The translations under genes and the position numbers were made by a program. A stretch of DNA of 64,000 bases from Nesterenkonia halophila. GTDB taxonomy: Bacteria; Actinomycetota; Actinomycetes; Actinomycetales; Micrococcaceae. Below the pieces are notes generated by a model, which saw only the letters and a program-made list of their open reading frames with translations, did not search any database and was not told the origin of the DNA. The stretch lies in the NCBI RefSeq assembly GCF_009467795.1, contig NZ_WIAX01000012.1, forward strand, positions 1-64,000. The letters run 5' to 3'. Positions 1 to 9,883 of the stretch are shown piece by piece (the first letter of the stretch is position 1; each line of letters starts with the position of its first letter).

Positions 1-101
1 ACGACCTGCCGGAGGAGACCCGGGTGCACACCGGCCACGGACCGACCACCCGGATCAGCGACGAGAAGCCCCACCTCGACGAGTGGCGGGAGCAGGCCTG
101 A
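1..101 (+). CDS. MBL-fold metallo-hydrolase, C-terminal fragment
   Basis: Only the last 32 codons lie in the window; the gene starts upstream of base 1. The frame ends at TGA 99-101. The visible tail (VHTGHGPTTRISDEKPHLDEW) resembles the end of glyoxalase II-like MBL-fold hydrolases, where a late T-G-H-G segment supplies the last metal-binding histidine and is followed by an E-x-P-x-L-x-x-W tail. The substrate cannot be told from this piece. It converges on the lipoate ligase-like gene, with an imperfect hairpin in between. Confidence 0.6.
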   Translation, partial: DLPEETRVHTGHGPTTRISDEKPHLDEWREQA

Positions 102-163
102 CCCTGGCCGAGCCTGAGCCGAGCCGAGCGGGATCCGTCGCGACCAGTTCGGCTCGGCCCGGT

Positions 164-952
164 TCAGTCCAGCGGCGGAGGCTCGCCGGCGACGAGCTCA
201 TGCTGCTCGCGGTAGACCGCCAGCAGCTGCTCCTCGACCGCGTCGACGTCCAGCCCGGGGCGCACGTCCTCCGCCGCCCCGGCCGTCAGCGGATCCCAGT
301 CCAGGCCGAGAGCCTCGTAGACCTCGGAGAGCACCCGACGGATCGCCCCACCGTCCTCGACGACGATCACCGAGGAGAACAGCCAGCCGGTGCCGATGAC
401 CCGCTGGGCGGTGCCGACCAGCTTGACCCGCCGGTCGCCGGCGACGCCGTGCACGGAGTGCTCTCCGGGGCAGTACTCGTCGGGGATCTCGCCGGAGCGG
501 GCGTCGACGCCGCAGCGGACCAGCGCCTCGGTGAGCAGCTCGCCGAAGCGGGAGAAGCGCGTCCGGGACTCCACCACCGGGTCGCGGTCCGGTTCGATGT
601 GGTCGACCACCAGACAGCCGGGGTGGTAGGCCGCGGCCCGTCCTCCGGCTCGGCGCACCAGAGGCTCGAAGCCCAGACGGCGGCAGGCCTCGGAGGCCGC
701 GCCATGGCCGGGCAGCCGCCGGTCGCGCTGGCCGAAGGCCACTGTCGGCCGCGGCCGGTAGATGCGCAGCATCGGCGGCGTGGCGCCGCTCCGGGTGCCC
801 TGCAGCCAGGCGATGGCCGCATCGAGGTCGCCGGCCGCACCCCGTGAGGAGGACGGCCGGTGCAGCAGCAGCCGCGTCCGCTCCCCCGCGGCGTCGGCGC
901 GGCGGTCGGGCCCGGCGTCCGCAGCGGCGGCGACGACAGGGGACGCACTCAT
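164..952 (-). CDS. Lipoate-protein ligase A family protein
   Basis: 262-residue protein of the LplA/LipB/BirA fold. R100-R-A-G-G-R105 is the conserved RRxxGG-type nucleotide and lipoyl loop, and K177 in the K-L-V-G-T-A-Q segment matches the catalytic lysine region of the family. The protein may attach lipoate or octanoate to E2 or GcvH domains, or may be a paralog with another acyl substrate. No other lipoate genes lie nearby to decide this. Its start codon overlaps the thioesterase stop by four bases (ATGA), so the two are probably translated together downstream of nrdF. Confidence 0.75.
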   Translation of the reverse strand: MSASPVVAAAADAGPDRRADAAGERTRLLLHRPSSSRGAAGDLDAAIAWLQGTRSGATPPMLRIYRPRPTVAFGQRDRRLPGHGAASEACRRLGFEPLVRRAGGRAAAYHPGCLVVDHIEPDRDPVVESRTRFSRFGELLTEALVRCGVDARSGEIPDEYCPGEHSVHGVAGDRRVKLVGTAQRVIGTGWLFSSVIVVEDGGAIRRVLSEVYEALGLDWDPLTAGAAEDVRPGLDVDAVEEQLLAVYREQHELVAGEPPPLD

Positions 953-1788
953 GCCGTGCCGCGCGGGGCTCGCAGCGTGAGGATCTGTTCGCAGCGGCCG
1001 AAGGGCCCGTGCTCGTCATGCAGCACAGTGCTGGTCAGCCCGATGCCGTCGGATCCGAAGGTCTGCCGGACGTCGACGCCGAGCCACTCGCCGGCCGGGG
1101 CGCGATGCAGGTGCAGCTGCAGGTCGAGGTTCGGATATGCCCAGGACTCCGGGCCCGGCTCCACCCGGGGCACGATGCCGTTGGCGGTGTCGGCCAGCGA
1201 GGCCAGCCGCGCCAGCTGCGAGACCTCGGCGTCCTCGAGCAGCGGGATCTCGCTGCGCAGCCAGGCCGCTCCTCGCCCCGGGCGGCGACGGGTCGGCGTG
1301 CGGATCTCCAGCGAGCGGATGAATCCGCCGGGCCAGACCTGCAAGCCCGCGAACGGCTCCAGGGCCTCCGGCGGATCCAGCGGCTCGTCCTCGACGCCGG
1401 CGACGGCGCGCGAGTCGGTGGTGAGCATCCGCCAGCCGCGGGCGACGACGGCGGTGCGCCCGCCCGCGACCAGCTCGGCCTCGACGAGTTCGATGGTCCG
1501 GCCCGGACGGATCATCCGGGTGCGGACCTGGAACTCGCCGGCGTGGATGATCCCGTGGATGTCGAAGCTGACCCGCGCCAGGCGCAGATCGTCCCGCCGC
1601 CGGAACTGCTCCAGCTCATGGACGAGCAGCCCGGTCACCGGTGCCATGTGCTGCTCATGCGGGTTCCAGGCGCCCTGGGCGTGCACCGTCGAGACGTACC
1701 GGCCCTCGCCGAGGGCACGGTAGCGGAACGTCCCCTCGGCGAGCTCCGGCGTCGGCGGCGCCTCGACTCCCGGCGTCGGCTCAGCCAT
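949..1788 (-). CDS. Acyl-CoA thioesterase, TesB-like double hot-dog family
   Basis: 279 residues, the usual size for two fused hot-dog domains (about residues 20-125 and 165-275). The N-terminal half has the early Q-G-x-W-N-P segment and a fatty-acyl-binding H-E-L helix region, and the C-terminal half has the Y-P-N-L-D-L-Q-L-H-L strand typical of TesB-like proteins. It probably hydrolyses an acyl-CoA in the cytoplasm; the chain length cannot be inferred. A GGAGGA Shine-Dalgarno lies about 8 nt before the ATG. It starts 18 bp after nrdF ends and overlaps the lipoate ligase-like gene. Confidence 0.72.
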   Translation of the reverse strand: MAEPTPGVEAPPTPELAEGTFRYRALGEGRYVSTVHAQGAWNPHEQHMAPVTGLLVHELEQFRRRDDLRLARVSFDIHGIIHAGEFQVRTRMIRPGRTIELVEAELVAGGRTAVVARGWRMLTTDSRAVAGVEDEPLDPPEALEPFAGLQVWPGGFIRSLEIRTPTRRRPGRGAAWLRSEIPLLEDAEVSQLARLASLADTANGIVPRVEPGPESWAYPNLDLQLHLHRAPAGEWLGVDVRQTFGSDGIGLTSTVLHDEHGPFGRCEQILTLRAPRGTA

Positions 1789-1806
1789 CCGTCGTCCTCC
1801 GTCCGC

Positions 1807-2868
<1,062 letters not shown>

Positions 2869-5064
2869 TCACAGGGCGCAGGAGACGCAGCCCTCGACCT
2901 CGGTGCCCTCCAGGGCCAGCTGGCGAAGCCGGATGTAGTAGAGGGTCTTGATGCCCTTCTTCCACGCGTAGATCTGCGCCTTGTTGATGTCGCGCGTGGA
3001 CGCGGTGTCCTTGAAGAACAGCGTCAGCGACAGCCCCTGGTCCACGTGCTGCGTGGCCTCGGCGTAGGTGTCGATGATCTTCTCGTACCCGATCTCGTAC
3101 GCGTCCTGGTAGTACTCCAGGTTGTCGTTGGTCAGGTACGGCGCCGGGTAGTACACCCGCCCCAGCTTGCCCTCCTTGCGGATCTCGATCGGCGAGGCGA
3201 CCGGGTGGATCGAGGAGGTCGAGTTGTTGATGTAGGAGATCGAGCCCGTCGGCGGCACGGCCTGCAGGTTCTGGTTGTAGATCCCGTGCTCCATGACCGA
3301 GGCCTTCAGCTCGCGCCAGTCCTCCTGGGTCGGGATGTGGATGTGGTCGAAGAGCCGGCGGACCGTGTCGGTCTTCGGCTCCCACACCTGCTCGGTGTAC
3401 TTGTCGAAGAACTCGCCCGAGGCGTAGGCCGAGCGCTCGAAGCCGTCGAAGACCTCGCCCTTCTCCCGGGCCAGAGTGTTCGAGGCCCGCAGCGCGTGGA
3501 ACAGCACCGTGTAGAAGTAGATGTTGGTGAAGTCCAGGCCCTCCTCGGAACCGTAGAACACCCGCTCGCGCGCCAGGTAGCCGTGCAGGTTCATCTGCCC
3601 CAGGCCGATGGCGTGCGACCGCCGGTTGCCGTCGGCGATCGAGGGCACCGAGTTGATGTCCGACATGTCCGAGACCGCCGTCAGCGAGCGGATCGCCGTC
3701 TCGATGGTGACCCCGAAGTCCGGCGAGTCCATCGTCTTGGCGATGTTCAGCGACCCCAGGTTGCAGGAGATGTCCTTGCCGATGACCTCGTAGCCGAGGT
3801 CGTCGGTGTAGCGCGAGGGCTCCGAGACCTGCAGGATCTCCGAGCACAGGTTCGACATCGTCACCCGGCCGTCGATCGGGTTGGCCCGGTTCACCGTGTC
3901 CTCGAACATCACATACGGGTAGCCGGACTCGAACTGGATCTCGGCCAGCGTCTGGAAGAACTCGCGGGCGTTGATCTTCGACTTCCGGATCCGGGCGTCG
4001 TCGACCATCTCGTAGTACTTCTCGGTCACCGAGATCTCGGTGAACTCCTTGCCGTAGACGCGCTCGACGTCGTACGGCGAGAACAGGTACATGTCCTCGT
4101 TCCGCTTGGCCAGCTCGAAGGTGATGTCCGGGACCACCACGCCCAGCGAGAGCGTCTTGATGCGGATCTTCTCGTCGGCGTTCTCCCGCTTGGTGTCCAG
4201 GAAGCGATGGATGTCCGGGTGGTGGGCGTTGAGGTACACCGCCCCGGCGCCCTGGCGGGCGCCCAGCTGGTTGGCGTAGGAGAAGGAGTCCTCCAGCAGC
4301 TTCATCACCGGGATGACGCCCGAGGACTGGTCCTGGATCTGCTTGATCGGCGCGCCGTGCTCACGGATGTTCGTCAGCGACAGCGCGACGCCGCCGCCGC
4401 GCTTGGACAGCTGCAGCGCCGAGTTGATGCCGCGGGCGATCGACTCCATGTTGTCCTCGACGCGCAGCAGGAAGCAGGAGACCAGCTCGCCGCGCTGCTT
4501 CTTCCCGGAGTTCAGGAAGGTCGGCGTCGCCGGCTGGAAGCGTCCGGCCATGATCTCGTCGACGATGCGCACTGCGACGTCCTCGTCGCCGCGGGCCAGA
4601 TGCAGCGCGACCATGGTGACCCGGTCCTCGTAGCGCTCCAGATAGCGCTGGCCGTCGAAGGTCTTCAGCGCGTAGGAGGTGTAGAACTTGAAGGCCCCGA
4701 GGAAGGTCGGGAAGCGGAACTTCTTCGCGTAGGCGCGCTGGAAGAGGCGCTTGACGAACTCCCGGTCGTAGGCGTCGAGCGTCTCGGCCTCGTAGTAGTC
4801 GTTCTCGACCAGGTGGTCGAGCTTCTCCTCCAGGTCGTGGAAGAACACCGTGTTGGTGTTCACGTGGTCCAGGAAGTACTGGCGGGCGGCCAGCTGGTCG
4901 GCCTCGAACTGGATCCGGCCGTCGTCGCTGTAGAGGTTCAGCATGGCGTTGAGCTCGTGGTAGCTCAGGCCCTGCCACTGCGGCGGCACCTCCTTGGCCA
5001 GAGGCTCCTGGGGCGAGGCCTGCTCCGCGTCGCTCTCGATCAGCGGCTTGACTGCTGTGTCCAA
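2869..5064 (-). CDS. nrdE: Class Ib ribonucleotide reductase alpha subunit NrdE
   Basis: Catalytic subunit that reduces ribonucleoside diphosphates in the cytoplasm using the NrdF radical and electrons from NrdH. It is 731 residues long. The C-terminal tail ends C-V-S-C-A-L (C726 and C729), the swinging thiol pair reloaded by glutaredoxin-like NrdH. The best start is TTG at 5064, which lies inside the nrdI coding end with a purine-rich GGAAGAG just upstream; this gives a 25-bp overlap with nrdI and suggests translational coupling. The frame stays open further upstream, but that stretch is antisense-like, arginine-rich and unlike the family. Confidence 0.93.
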   Translation of the reverse strand: MDTAVKPLIESDAEQASPQEPLAKEVPPQWQGLSYHELNAMLNLYSDDGRIQFEADQLAARQYFLDHVNTNTVFFHDLEEKLDHLVENDYYEAETLDAYDREFVKRLFQRAYAKKFRFPTFLGAFKFYTSYALKTFDGQRYLERYEDRVTMVALHLARGDEDVAVRIVDEIMAGRFQPATPTFLNSGKKQRGELVSCFLLRVEDNMESIARGINSALQLSKRGGGVALSLTNIREHGAPIKQIQDQSSGVIPVMKLLEDSFSYANQLGARQGAGAVYLNAHHPDIHRFLDTKRENADEKIRIKTLSLGVVVPDITFELAKRNEDMYLFSPYDVERVYGKEFTEISVTEKYYEMVDDARIRKSKINAREFFQTLAEIQFESGYPYVMFEDTVNRANPIDGRVTMSNLCSEILQVSEPSRYTDDLGYEVIGKDISCNLGSLNIAKTMDSPDFGVTIETAIRSLTAVSDMSDINSVPSIADGNRRSHAIGLGQMNLHGYLARERVFYGSEEGLDFTNIYFYTVLFHALRASNTLAREKGEVFDGFERSAYASGEFFDKYTEQVWEPKTDTVRRLFDHIHIPTQEDWRELKASVMEHGIYNQNLQAVPPTGSISYINNSTSSIHPVASPIEIRKEGKLGRVYYPAPYLTNDNLEYYQDAYEIGYEKIIDTYAEATQHVDQGLSLTLFFKDTASTRDINKAQIYAWKKGIKTLYYIRLRQLALEGTEVEGCVSCAL

Positions 5065-5471
5065 AACTCTTCCAATCCTTCGTGCACCGTCGAGACGTCC
5101 TCGTCGGTGCCCATCAGTTCGAACCTGTACAGATGCGGCACTCCGCATTTGGCGGCGACGATGTCGCCGGCGATGCAGTAGCTGTCGTGGAAATTCGTGT
5201 TGCCCGCGCCGATGACTCCGCGCAGCAGATTCCGGTTGGACTCCACGTTGAGGAACTTGATGACCTGCTTCGGCACGGAGCCGCGTCCTCCGGCCGCCCC
5301 GTAGGTCGGCAGGATCAGCACGAACGGCTCGGTGGCCTGCAGGGTCTCATCCTTGGTGCGCAGCGGCAGCCGCGCCGTGGTGCCCGCGGGCTGCTCGAGC
5401 TTCTCCACGAAGCGATGCGTGTTGTTCGACGCGGAGGAGAAGTAGATCAGCCGGGCCGAGGTCTTCATCAT
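5040..5471 (-). CDS. nrdI: Class Ib RNR flavodoxin-like protein NrdI
   Basis: FMN protein that supplies the oxidant for building the Mn-tyrosyl cofactor of NrdF. The 143-residue product begins with the flavodoxin phosphate-binding strand [12 protein letters not shown] and carries the G-x-G-x-x-x-x-F loop plus G-A-G-N-T-N-F near residue 90, as in NrdI. Two ATGs stand side by side (5471 and 5468); an AAGGA motif 12 nt before the first favours 5471. The 3' end overlaps the nrdE start by 25 bp. Confidence 0.93.
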   Translation of the reverse strand: MMKTSARLIYFSSASNNTHRFVEKLEQPAGTTARLPLRTKDETLQATEPFVLILPTYGAAGGRGSVPKQVIKFLNVESNRNLLRGVIGAGNTNFHDSYCIAGDIVAAKCGVPHLYRFELMGTDEDVSTVHEGLEEFWTQQSSR

Positions 5472-5614
5472 CGCCGACGGGAGTCCTTCTCGAGAAGTGC
5501 TGCGGGGTGCTGGGGCTGCGTCCTGCGCGCAGGAGTCGCCGCTCCCCCGCCCGTGTCCGACGGGCGGGTCCGGGATGCGGCTCGCCGCCCGGCGGGTCTC
5601 GCCGGCCTCGACGC

Positions 5615-5866
5615 TCAGGCGACCGAGGAGGCGGTGCTCTGCGCGGAGGCCAGCGCCGAGATCTTGTCCGGGCGGAAGCCCGACCAGTGGTCGTCCTCGG
5701 TGACGACGACGGGGGCCTGCATGTAGCCCAGCGCACGGACGTGCTCGAGGGCCTCGGCGTCCTGCGAGACGTCGACGCTGGTGTACTCCACGCCGTTCTT
5801 GTCCAGGGCGCGGTAGGTGGCGTTGCACTGGACGCAGGCCGGCTTGGTGTAGACGGTGACGGACAT
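5615..5866 (-). CDS. nrdH: Glutaredoxin-like protein NrdH
   Basis: 83-residue redoxin with the active site C11-V-Q-C14, as in class Ib systems. W-S-G-F-R-P-D-K near residues 61-68 is the NrdH signature that links it to thioredoxin reductase rather than glutathione. It delivers electrons to the NrdE tail. AGGAGA lies 7 nt before the ATG. It is the first gene of nrdHIEF and has two NrdR boxes upstream, one overlapping the likely -10 element. Confidence 0.95.
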   Translation of the reverse strand: MSVTVYTKPACVQCNATYRALDKNGVEYTSVDVSQDAEALEHVRALGYMQAPVVVTEDDHWSGFRPDKISALASAQSTASSVA

Positions 5867-5940
5867 TGCGGCTCTCCTGTCTCGGGTCTTCCGACGGCTG
5901 CGGCGTCGTGTGTGGTCATTCGTGCCGGAGCACTGCCTCA

Positions 5941-5988
5941 ATACTACATCTAGGGGCGGCGTTGAGAAACGACCACTAGATGCTGTAC
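5941..5988 (-). promoter_or_regulatory. Tandem NrdR boxes and nrdH promoter
   Basis: Two 16-bp near-palindromes, 5941-5956 (ATACTACATCTAGGGG) and 5973-5988 (CCACTAGATGCTGTAC), fit the NrdR box pattern with C at position 4, A-T in the centre and G at position 13. They are separated by 16 bp, so their centres are 32 bp (three helical turns) apart, as is known for NrdR-repressed operons. On the minus strand, box 1 contains TAGTAT, a plausible -10 hexamer for nrdH, so a bound repressor would block the promoter. The nrdR gene itself is not in the window. Confidence 0.8.
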
Positions 5989-6199
5989 TCACACCCATGT
6001 AGTTCCTCCACCGCTCGGTGCACAGCCGCTGTGGAGAGAGCGATCGGCGTCCTGATGCGGAAGCAGTCGGGACCGCCGCCGGCGGTCCACAGCTGTGGAC
6101 GCGGCGCTCTCCCCCGTCCGAGGTGATCCGAGGAACATCCGGGCTCGGCGTGTCGCCCCCGTGTCGACGACACGGCCCAGCACATGTGGGCGACGCACT

Positions 6200-6238
6200 G
6201 CGGGCCGGCCGCAACATCTTGTGCTGCGACCGGCCCGC
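6200..6238 (-). terminator. Hairpin downstream of the zinc dehydrogenase gene
   Basis: Arms 6200-6215 and 6223-6238 pair over 16 positions with two mismatch or wobble positions around a 7-nt loop. It starts about 40 bp after the dehydrogenase stop. There is no clear U-tract, which is common for high-GC actinobacterial terminators, so its strength is uncertain. Confidence 0.5.
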
Positions 6239-6279
6239 GACGTGTCCGTGCGCGCTCCGATGACCTCCCGGCGGCGGAC

Positions 6280-7329
6280 TCAGCGCCAGGAGGCGATGAC
6301 CTTGCCGGAGGACTCGGAGTCGCCCGCGGCGGCGAAGAGCTCCTCCGGCCGCTCCGGGTCGAGCTCGTGGGTGATCACCGCGCCGATCTGCGGCCGGCGG
6401 GCGAGCAGCTCCACGGCGTCGTCGATCTCGTCGACGAAGCGGAAGGCCCCGACCAGCCGGACCTCCCGGGCGATCAGCGGCGCCAGCGCGATCTCCTGCC
6501 GCTCGGGCGGGACCATGCCCACCTGGACGACGACGCCGGCCGGACGCACCGCCTGCAGCGCCGCGGAGATCGACGACGGCGCCGCCGAACACTCCAGCAC
6601 CACGTCGTAGGCCCCGGCCTCGGGCGCCTCGCGATCGGCGCGCAGCACCTGCTCGGCCCCCTGGGCCCGGGCCCGCTCCAGCGGGCCCTCGCGGACGTCG
6701 CAGGCGTCGACGACGGCACCGGCGTCGCGCGCGGCGGCGACCGCCAGCAGTCCGATGGGCCCGGCGCCGGCGACCAGCACCCGCGCGCCGTCGAGCGCCG
6801 CGCCGACCGAGCGGGCCTGGGTGAGCGCATGCAGCGCCACACCGAGCGGCTCCGCCAGCACGGCCGTGCGCGGCGAGAGCCCGGCGGGCAGAGCCCGGAG
6901 CATGTCCGCCTCGACGACGAGCAGCTCGCTCAGCGCGCCCTGGGTGTGCGGCCAGGTCGAGGCGCTGCCCAGATACGAGCCGCCGGCGAAGAGGTTCGGC
7001 GCCTCGGCGAACCGCGCATCGCGGTCCCCGAACCGCGCCGGGTGCACTGTCACCGGAGTGCCGGGCTCCCAGCGGCCGGCCGGGTCCTGGTCGACCGTCG
7101 CCGAGAGCTCGTGGCCGGGGACCAGCGGCTCGCGCACGGCGAAGGCGCCGTTCGCGCCGTCGGCGTAGTAGTGCAGATCCGAACCGCAGATCCCCACGTG
7201 GCGGATGCGCAGCCGCACCTGACCGGGGCCGGGCTCCGGCGCGGGGACCTCGCGGATCGCCACGGTCTCGGCGGCGTCGATGAGCAGCGCCCGCATCGTG
7301 GTCGGCGCGCTGCCGGTGTCGGCGTCCAT
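6280..7329 (-). CDS. Zinc-type medium-chain dehydrogenase, L-idonate 5-dehydrogenase-like
   Basis: 349 residues. C48 (C-G-S-D-L-H), H73-E74 (P-G-H-E) and the later L-A-E-P-L-G segment form the catalytic zinc site, followed by a Rossmann G-A-G-P-I-G motif for NAD(P). The structural-zinc lobe has no cysteines (a P-A-R-F-G-D stretch replaces the CxxCxxC segment). G-G-S-Y-L-G-S-A after it resembles actinobacterial L-idonate 5-dehydrogenases. It probably oxidises a sugar acid to the keto form that the adjacent SDR would reduce. Shine-Dalgarno GGAAGGAGGAG. It is the third gene after gntP. Idonate versus another polyol acid is undecided. Confidence 0.72.
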   Translation of the reverse strand: MDADTGSAPTTMRALLIDAAETVAIREVPAPEPGPGQVRLRIRHVGICGSDLHYYADGANGAFAVREPLVPGHELSATVDQDPAGRWEPGTPVTVHPARFGDRDARFAEAPNLFAGGSYLGSASTWPHTQGALSELLVVEADMLRALPAGLSPRTAVLAEPLGVALHALTQARSVGAALDGARVLVAGAGPIGLLAVAAARDAGAVVDACDVREGPLERARAQGAEQVLRADREAPEAGAYDVVLECSAAPSSISAALQAVRPAGVVVQVGMVPPERQEIALAPLIAREVRLVGAFRFVDEIDDAVELLARRPQIGAVITHELDPERPEELFAAAGDSESSGKVIASWR

Positions 7330-7378
7330 GCCGCTCCTCCTTCCTGTCCGCGGCGCGCGGCCGCGGACGGTCCTCGAC

Positions 7379-8227
7379 TCAGACGACGGCGGTCATGCCG
7401 CCGTCGACGACCAGGTTCTGCCCCGAGACGAAGCTCGACGCCGGCGAGCACAGGAACAGCAGCGCCCCGTCGAGCTCGGCGAACGAGCCCCAACGGCCGG
7501 CCGGGGTCCGTGCCGTCAGCCAGGAGGTGAACTGCTCGTCCTCGACCAGGGCGCGATTCATCTCGGTGGCGAAGTAGCCCGGCGACAGGGCGTTGACCTG
7601 GATGCCGTGCGCGGTCAGGTCCGCGGCCATGCCCTTGGTCAGCTGCACGACCGCTCCCTTGGTGGCCGAGTACGGGGCGATCGTGCCGCGGGCCAGCTGC
7701 GACTGCACTGAGGCGATGTTCACGATCCGTCCCGAGCCGCGGGCGATCATCGCCGGCAGCAGCGGGCGCGAGACGTGGAAGACGCCGTCCAGGTTGGAGG
7801 CGACCACCGCGTCCCAGTCCTCGGTGCTGAACTCCTGGATCGGCGCCCGCCGCTGCAGGCCGGCGTTGTTCACCAGGATGTCCGGCGCCCCGTGCTCGGC
7901 GACCAGCGCGTCGAGCGCCGTGCGCGAGGCCTCGGCGTCGGTGACGTCGAAGCTGACGCTCAGCGGCTCGGCGCCGCCGGCGGCGACGATGGTCGAGCGC
8001 ACCTCGTCCAGCGCCGCGGCGTCGCGGCCGTGCAACACCACCTGGGCCCCGGCGCGGGCCAGGGTCAGCGCCAGCGAGCGGCCCAGCCCGCGGGAGGAGC
8101 CGGTGACCAGCACGAGCTTCCCGGCGACCGAGAACAGCCGCGCGGGGTCCTCGGCGGTGAGCGCCTCGACGGCCTCGACCTCGGTCCCGCCGGGGCCGGA
8201 CGCGGCGTGGGGATCCTCAGCTGCCAT
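7379..8227 (-). CDS. SDR oxidoreductase, gluconate 5-dehydrogenase-like
   Basis: 282-residue classical short-chain dehydrogenase. The cofactor motif T-G-S-S-R-G-L-G is at residues 42-49, N-N-A-G at 120-123, and the catalytic S173, Y186 and K190 are all present. P-G-Y-F-A-T-E-M-N after the active site is typical of gluconate 5-dehydrogenases (IdnO), which interconvert 5-ketogluconate and gluconate. The N-terminus is about 30 residues longer than usual. AGGAGGAG precedes the ATG. It sits between gntP and the idonate dehydrogenase-like gene, which supports the assignment. Confidence 0.75.
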   Translation of the reverse strand: MAAEDPHAASGPGGTEVEAVEALTAEDPARLFSVAGKLVLVTGSSRGLGRSLALTLARAGAQVVLHGRDAAALDEVRSTIVAAGGAEPLSVSFDVTDAEASRTALDALVAEHGAPDILVNNAGLQRRAPIQEFSTEDWDAVVASNLDGVFHVSRPLLPAMIARGSGRIVNIASVQSQLARGTIAPYSATKGAVVQLTKGMAADLTAHGIQVNALSPGYFATEMNRALVEDEQFTSWLTARTPAGRWGSFAELDGALLFLCSPASSFVSGQNLVVDGGMTAVV

Positions 8228-8237
8228 GGTCTCCTCC

Positions 8238-9626
8238 TCAGACGGCCGAAGCGGCCAGGTAGATGATGCCGACGAGCACGAAGGCGATGACCGACTGCAG
8301 CGCCTGCTGCACCGTCCAGGTCTTCAGCGTGGTCTTCACGTCCATGTCCAGCAGCCGGCCGACGAGCCAGAAGCCGGAGTCGTTGACGTGGCCGGCGAAG
8401 ACCGAGCCGGCCGCGGTGACCAGCACGATGCAGGCGACCTGCAGGGCGTTGAAGTCGCCCTCCAGGACCGCCGGCGAGACCAGTCCTGCGGCGGTGACCA
8501 GCGCAACGGTCGCCGAGCCCTGCGCCAGGCGCAGGATGACCGCGATCAGGTAGGCGGCGATGAACACCGGCAGGCCGATGTCCGCCAGCGAGTCCTCCAG
8601 CGCGGCACCGATGCCCGAGGCCTGCAGCACGCCGCCGAACATGCCGCCGGCGCCGGTGATGAGCACCACGGAGCAGATCGGACCCAGCGAGGAGTCCAGC
8701 AGCTTCTCCAGCGCCGAGCCGTCCTCGCCGCGGCGATGACCGAGCACGAAGGTCGCCACGATCACGGCGATCAGCAGCGCCATCGCCGAGGTGCCGAGGA
8801 AGGAGAGGGCCGCGGCCCAGGTCGCGTCGGTGTCGACGGCGCCGATCGAGCCCAGCGCGTTGAGCCCGGTGTTCATCAGGATCAGCAGCATCGGCAGCAG
8901 CAGCAGCGAGATCACCGTGCCGACGCGCGGCGGGTTCGTCGGCTGGTCGTCGTCGACGGCGCCGAAGAGCGTCGGCACCGGCAGCGGGGTGCGGGCGGCG
9001 GCCACGCGCCCCCAGACCGCACCGGCGGCGTACCAGAGCGGGAAGGCGATGACGAGTCCGACCAGCAGCACCAGCCCGAGGTTAGCCTCGTAGAACTCGG
9101 TCGCACTGACCGGCCCGGGGTGCGGGGGCAGGAAGACGTGCATCACCGAGAACGCCGCGGCGGTCGGGATGGCGTAGAGCAGCACCGACCGGCTGGAGAG
9201 CCGTCGGGCGACGGCGAAGACGATCGGCAGCATCATGACCAGCCCGGCGTCGAAGAACATCGGGAAGCCGAGGATGAGTGCCGAGACGCCGAGGGCGAAC
9301 GGGGCCCTCTTCTCGCCGAAGGTGTCGATCATACGATCGGCGAGGGCCTTCGCCCCGCCGGAGTGCTCGATGAGCCGCCCGAGCATCGCCCCGAGCGCGA
9401 CGAGGATCGCCACGGAGGCCAACGTCGAGCCGAAGCCCTCGGACATCGTGTCGTAGACCGCCGACATGGGCACGCCGGCGGCGATCGCGGTGAGCGCCGA
9501 GACCACCACCAGGGTGATGAAGGCGTGCACCCGGAAGCGGATGATGAGGATGAGGATCACCGCGACGGCCGCGGCGGCGATGCCGAGCAGCGGTGCGGTG
9601 CCCAGAGTCTGTGTCCAGTCGTCCAT
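8238..9626 (-). CDS. gntP: GntP-family gluconate/sugar acid permease
   Basis: 462-residue polytopic membrane protein with about 12 hydrophobic segments. P-H-P-G-P near residue 167 and A-Q-G-S-A-T-V-A-L near residue 375 are conserved GntP-family signatures. It should import gluconate or a related sugar acid with protons. The substrate is supported by the two sugar-acid dehydrogenases downstream in the same operon (10-bp gap to the SDR) and by the FGGY kinase nearby. GGAGATA precedes the ATG. It is transcribed divergently from the FadR/GntR regulator. Confidence 0.85.
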   Translation of the reverse strand: MDDWTQTLGTAPLLGIAAAAVAVILILIIRFRVHAFITLVVVSALTAIAAGVPMSAVYDTMSEGFGSTLASVAILVALGAMLGRLIEHSGGAKALADRMIDTFGEKRAPFALGVSALILGFPMFFDAGLVMMLPIVFAVARRLSSRSVLLYAIPTAAAFSVMHVFLPPHPGPVSATEFYEANLGLVLLVGLVIAFPLWYAAGAVWGRVAAARTPLPVPTLFGAVDDDQPTNPPRVGTVISLLLLPMLLILMNTGLNALGSIGAVDTDATWAAALSFLGTSAMALLIAVIVATFVLGHRRGEDGSALEKLLDSSLGPICSVVLITGAGGMFGGVLQASGIGAALEDSLADIGLPVFIAAYLIAVILRLAQGSATVALVTAAGLVSPAVLEGDFNALQVACIVLVTAAGSVFAGHVNDSGFWLVGRLLDMDVKTTLKTWTVQQALQSVIAFVLVGIIYLAASAV

Positions 9627-9708
9627 GGATATCTCCGTCGATGATCAGCAGGACGGTGTGCGGCGAGCGTGTGCTCCCTCACACCGCATGACCCGGCGAG
9701 CTTGCCAC

Positions 9709-9747
9709 ATAGATCACACCATTGGCAAAAACACGTCATATCTGTCG
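9709..9747. promoter_or_regulatory. gntP / regulator divergent control region
   Basis: The intergenic region between gntP and the FadR-type gene holds an inverted repeat TTGCCA (9712-9717) and TGGCAA (about 9723-9728) spaced by a short A/T-richer stretch, and immediately after it GGCAAAAACACGTCATATC (9724-9742). The GGCAAAA...GTCATATC part recurs upstream of the FGGY kinase. A TAGGGT at 9771-9776 could be the -10 of the regulator. Which protein binds here is inferred from position only. Confidence 0.45.
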
Positions 9748-9883
9748 TGACGGCGGCGTCTCCGGCCGTCTAGGGTGGAGGTCCGCACGTGATGCGGCTC
9801 GCACCGCCCGGAGGCCGCCCTCCGCAGGCGGCGTGATGCATGTCGCACATCCTGCCCCGTCCGCCGCACAGGAAGAAGGTCCC

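Larger units (their letters stand above)
5867..6279. other. Intergenic region between nrdH and the zinc dehydrogenase gene
   Basis: About 410 bp without a credible gene. It holds the NrdR boxes and nrdH promoter at its left end, then two dyads (6070-6088, GGACCGCC/GGCGGTCC with a 3-nt loop; 6085-6100, the perfect palindrome GTCCACAGCTGTGGAC), and a hairpin at 6200-6238 just past the 3' end of the dehydrogenase gene. Short open frames here have no family resemblance or Shine-Dalgarno. Confidence 0.6.
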
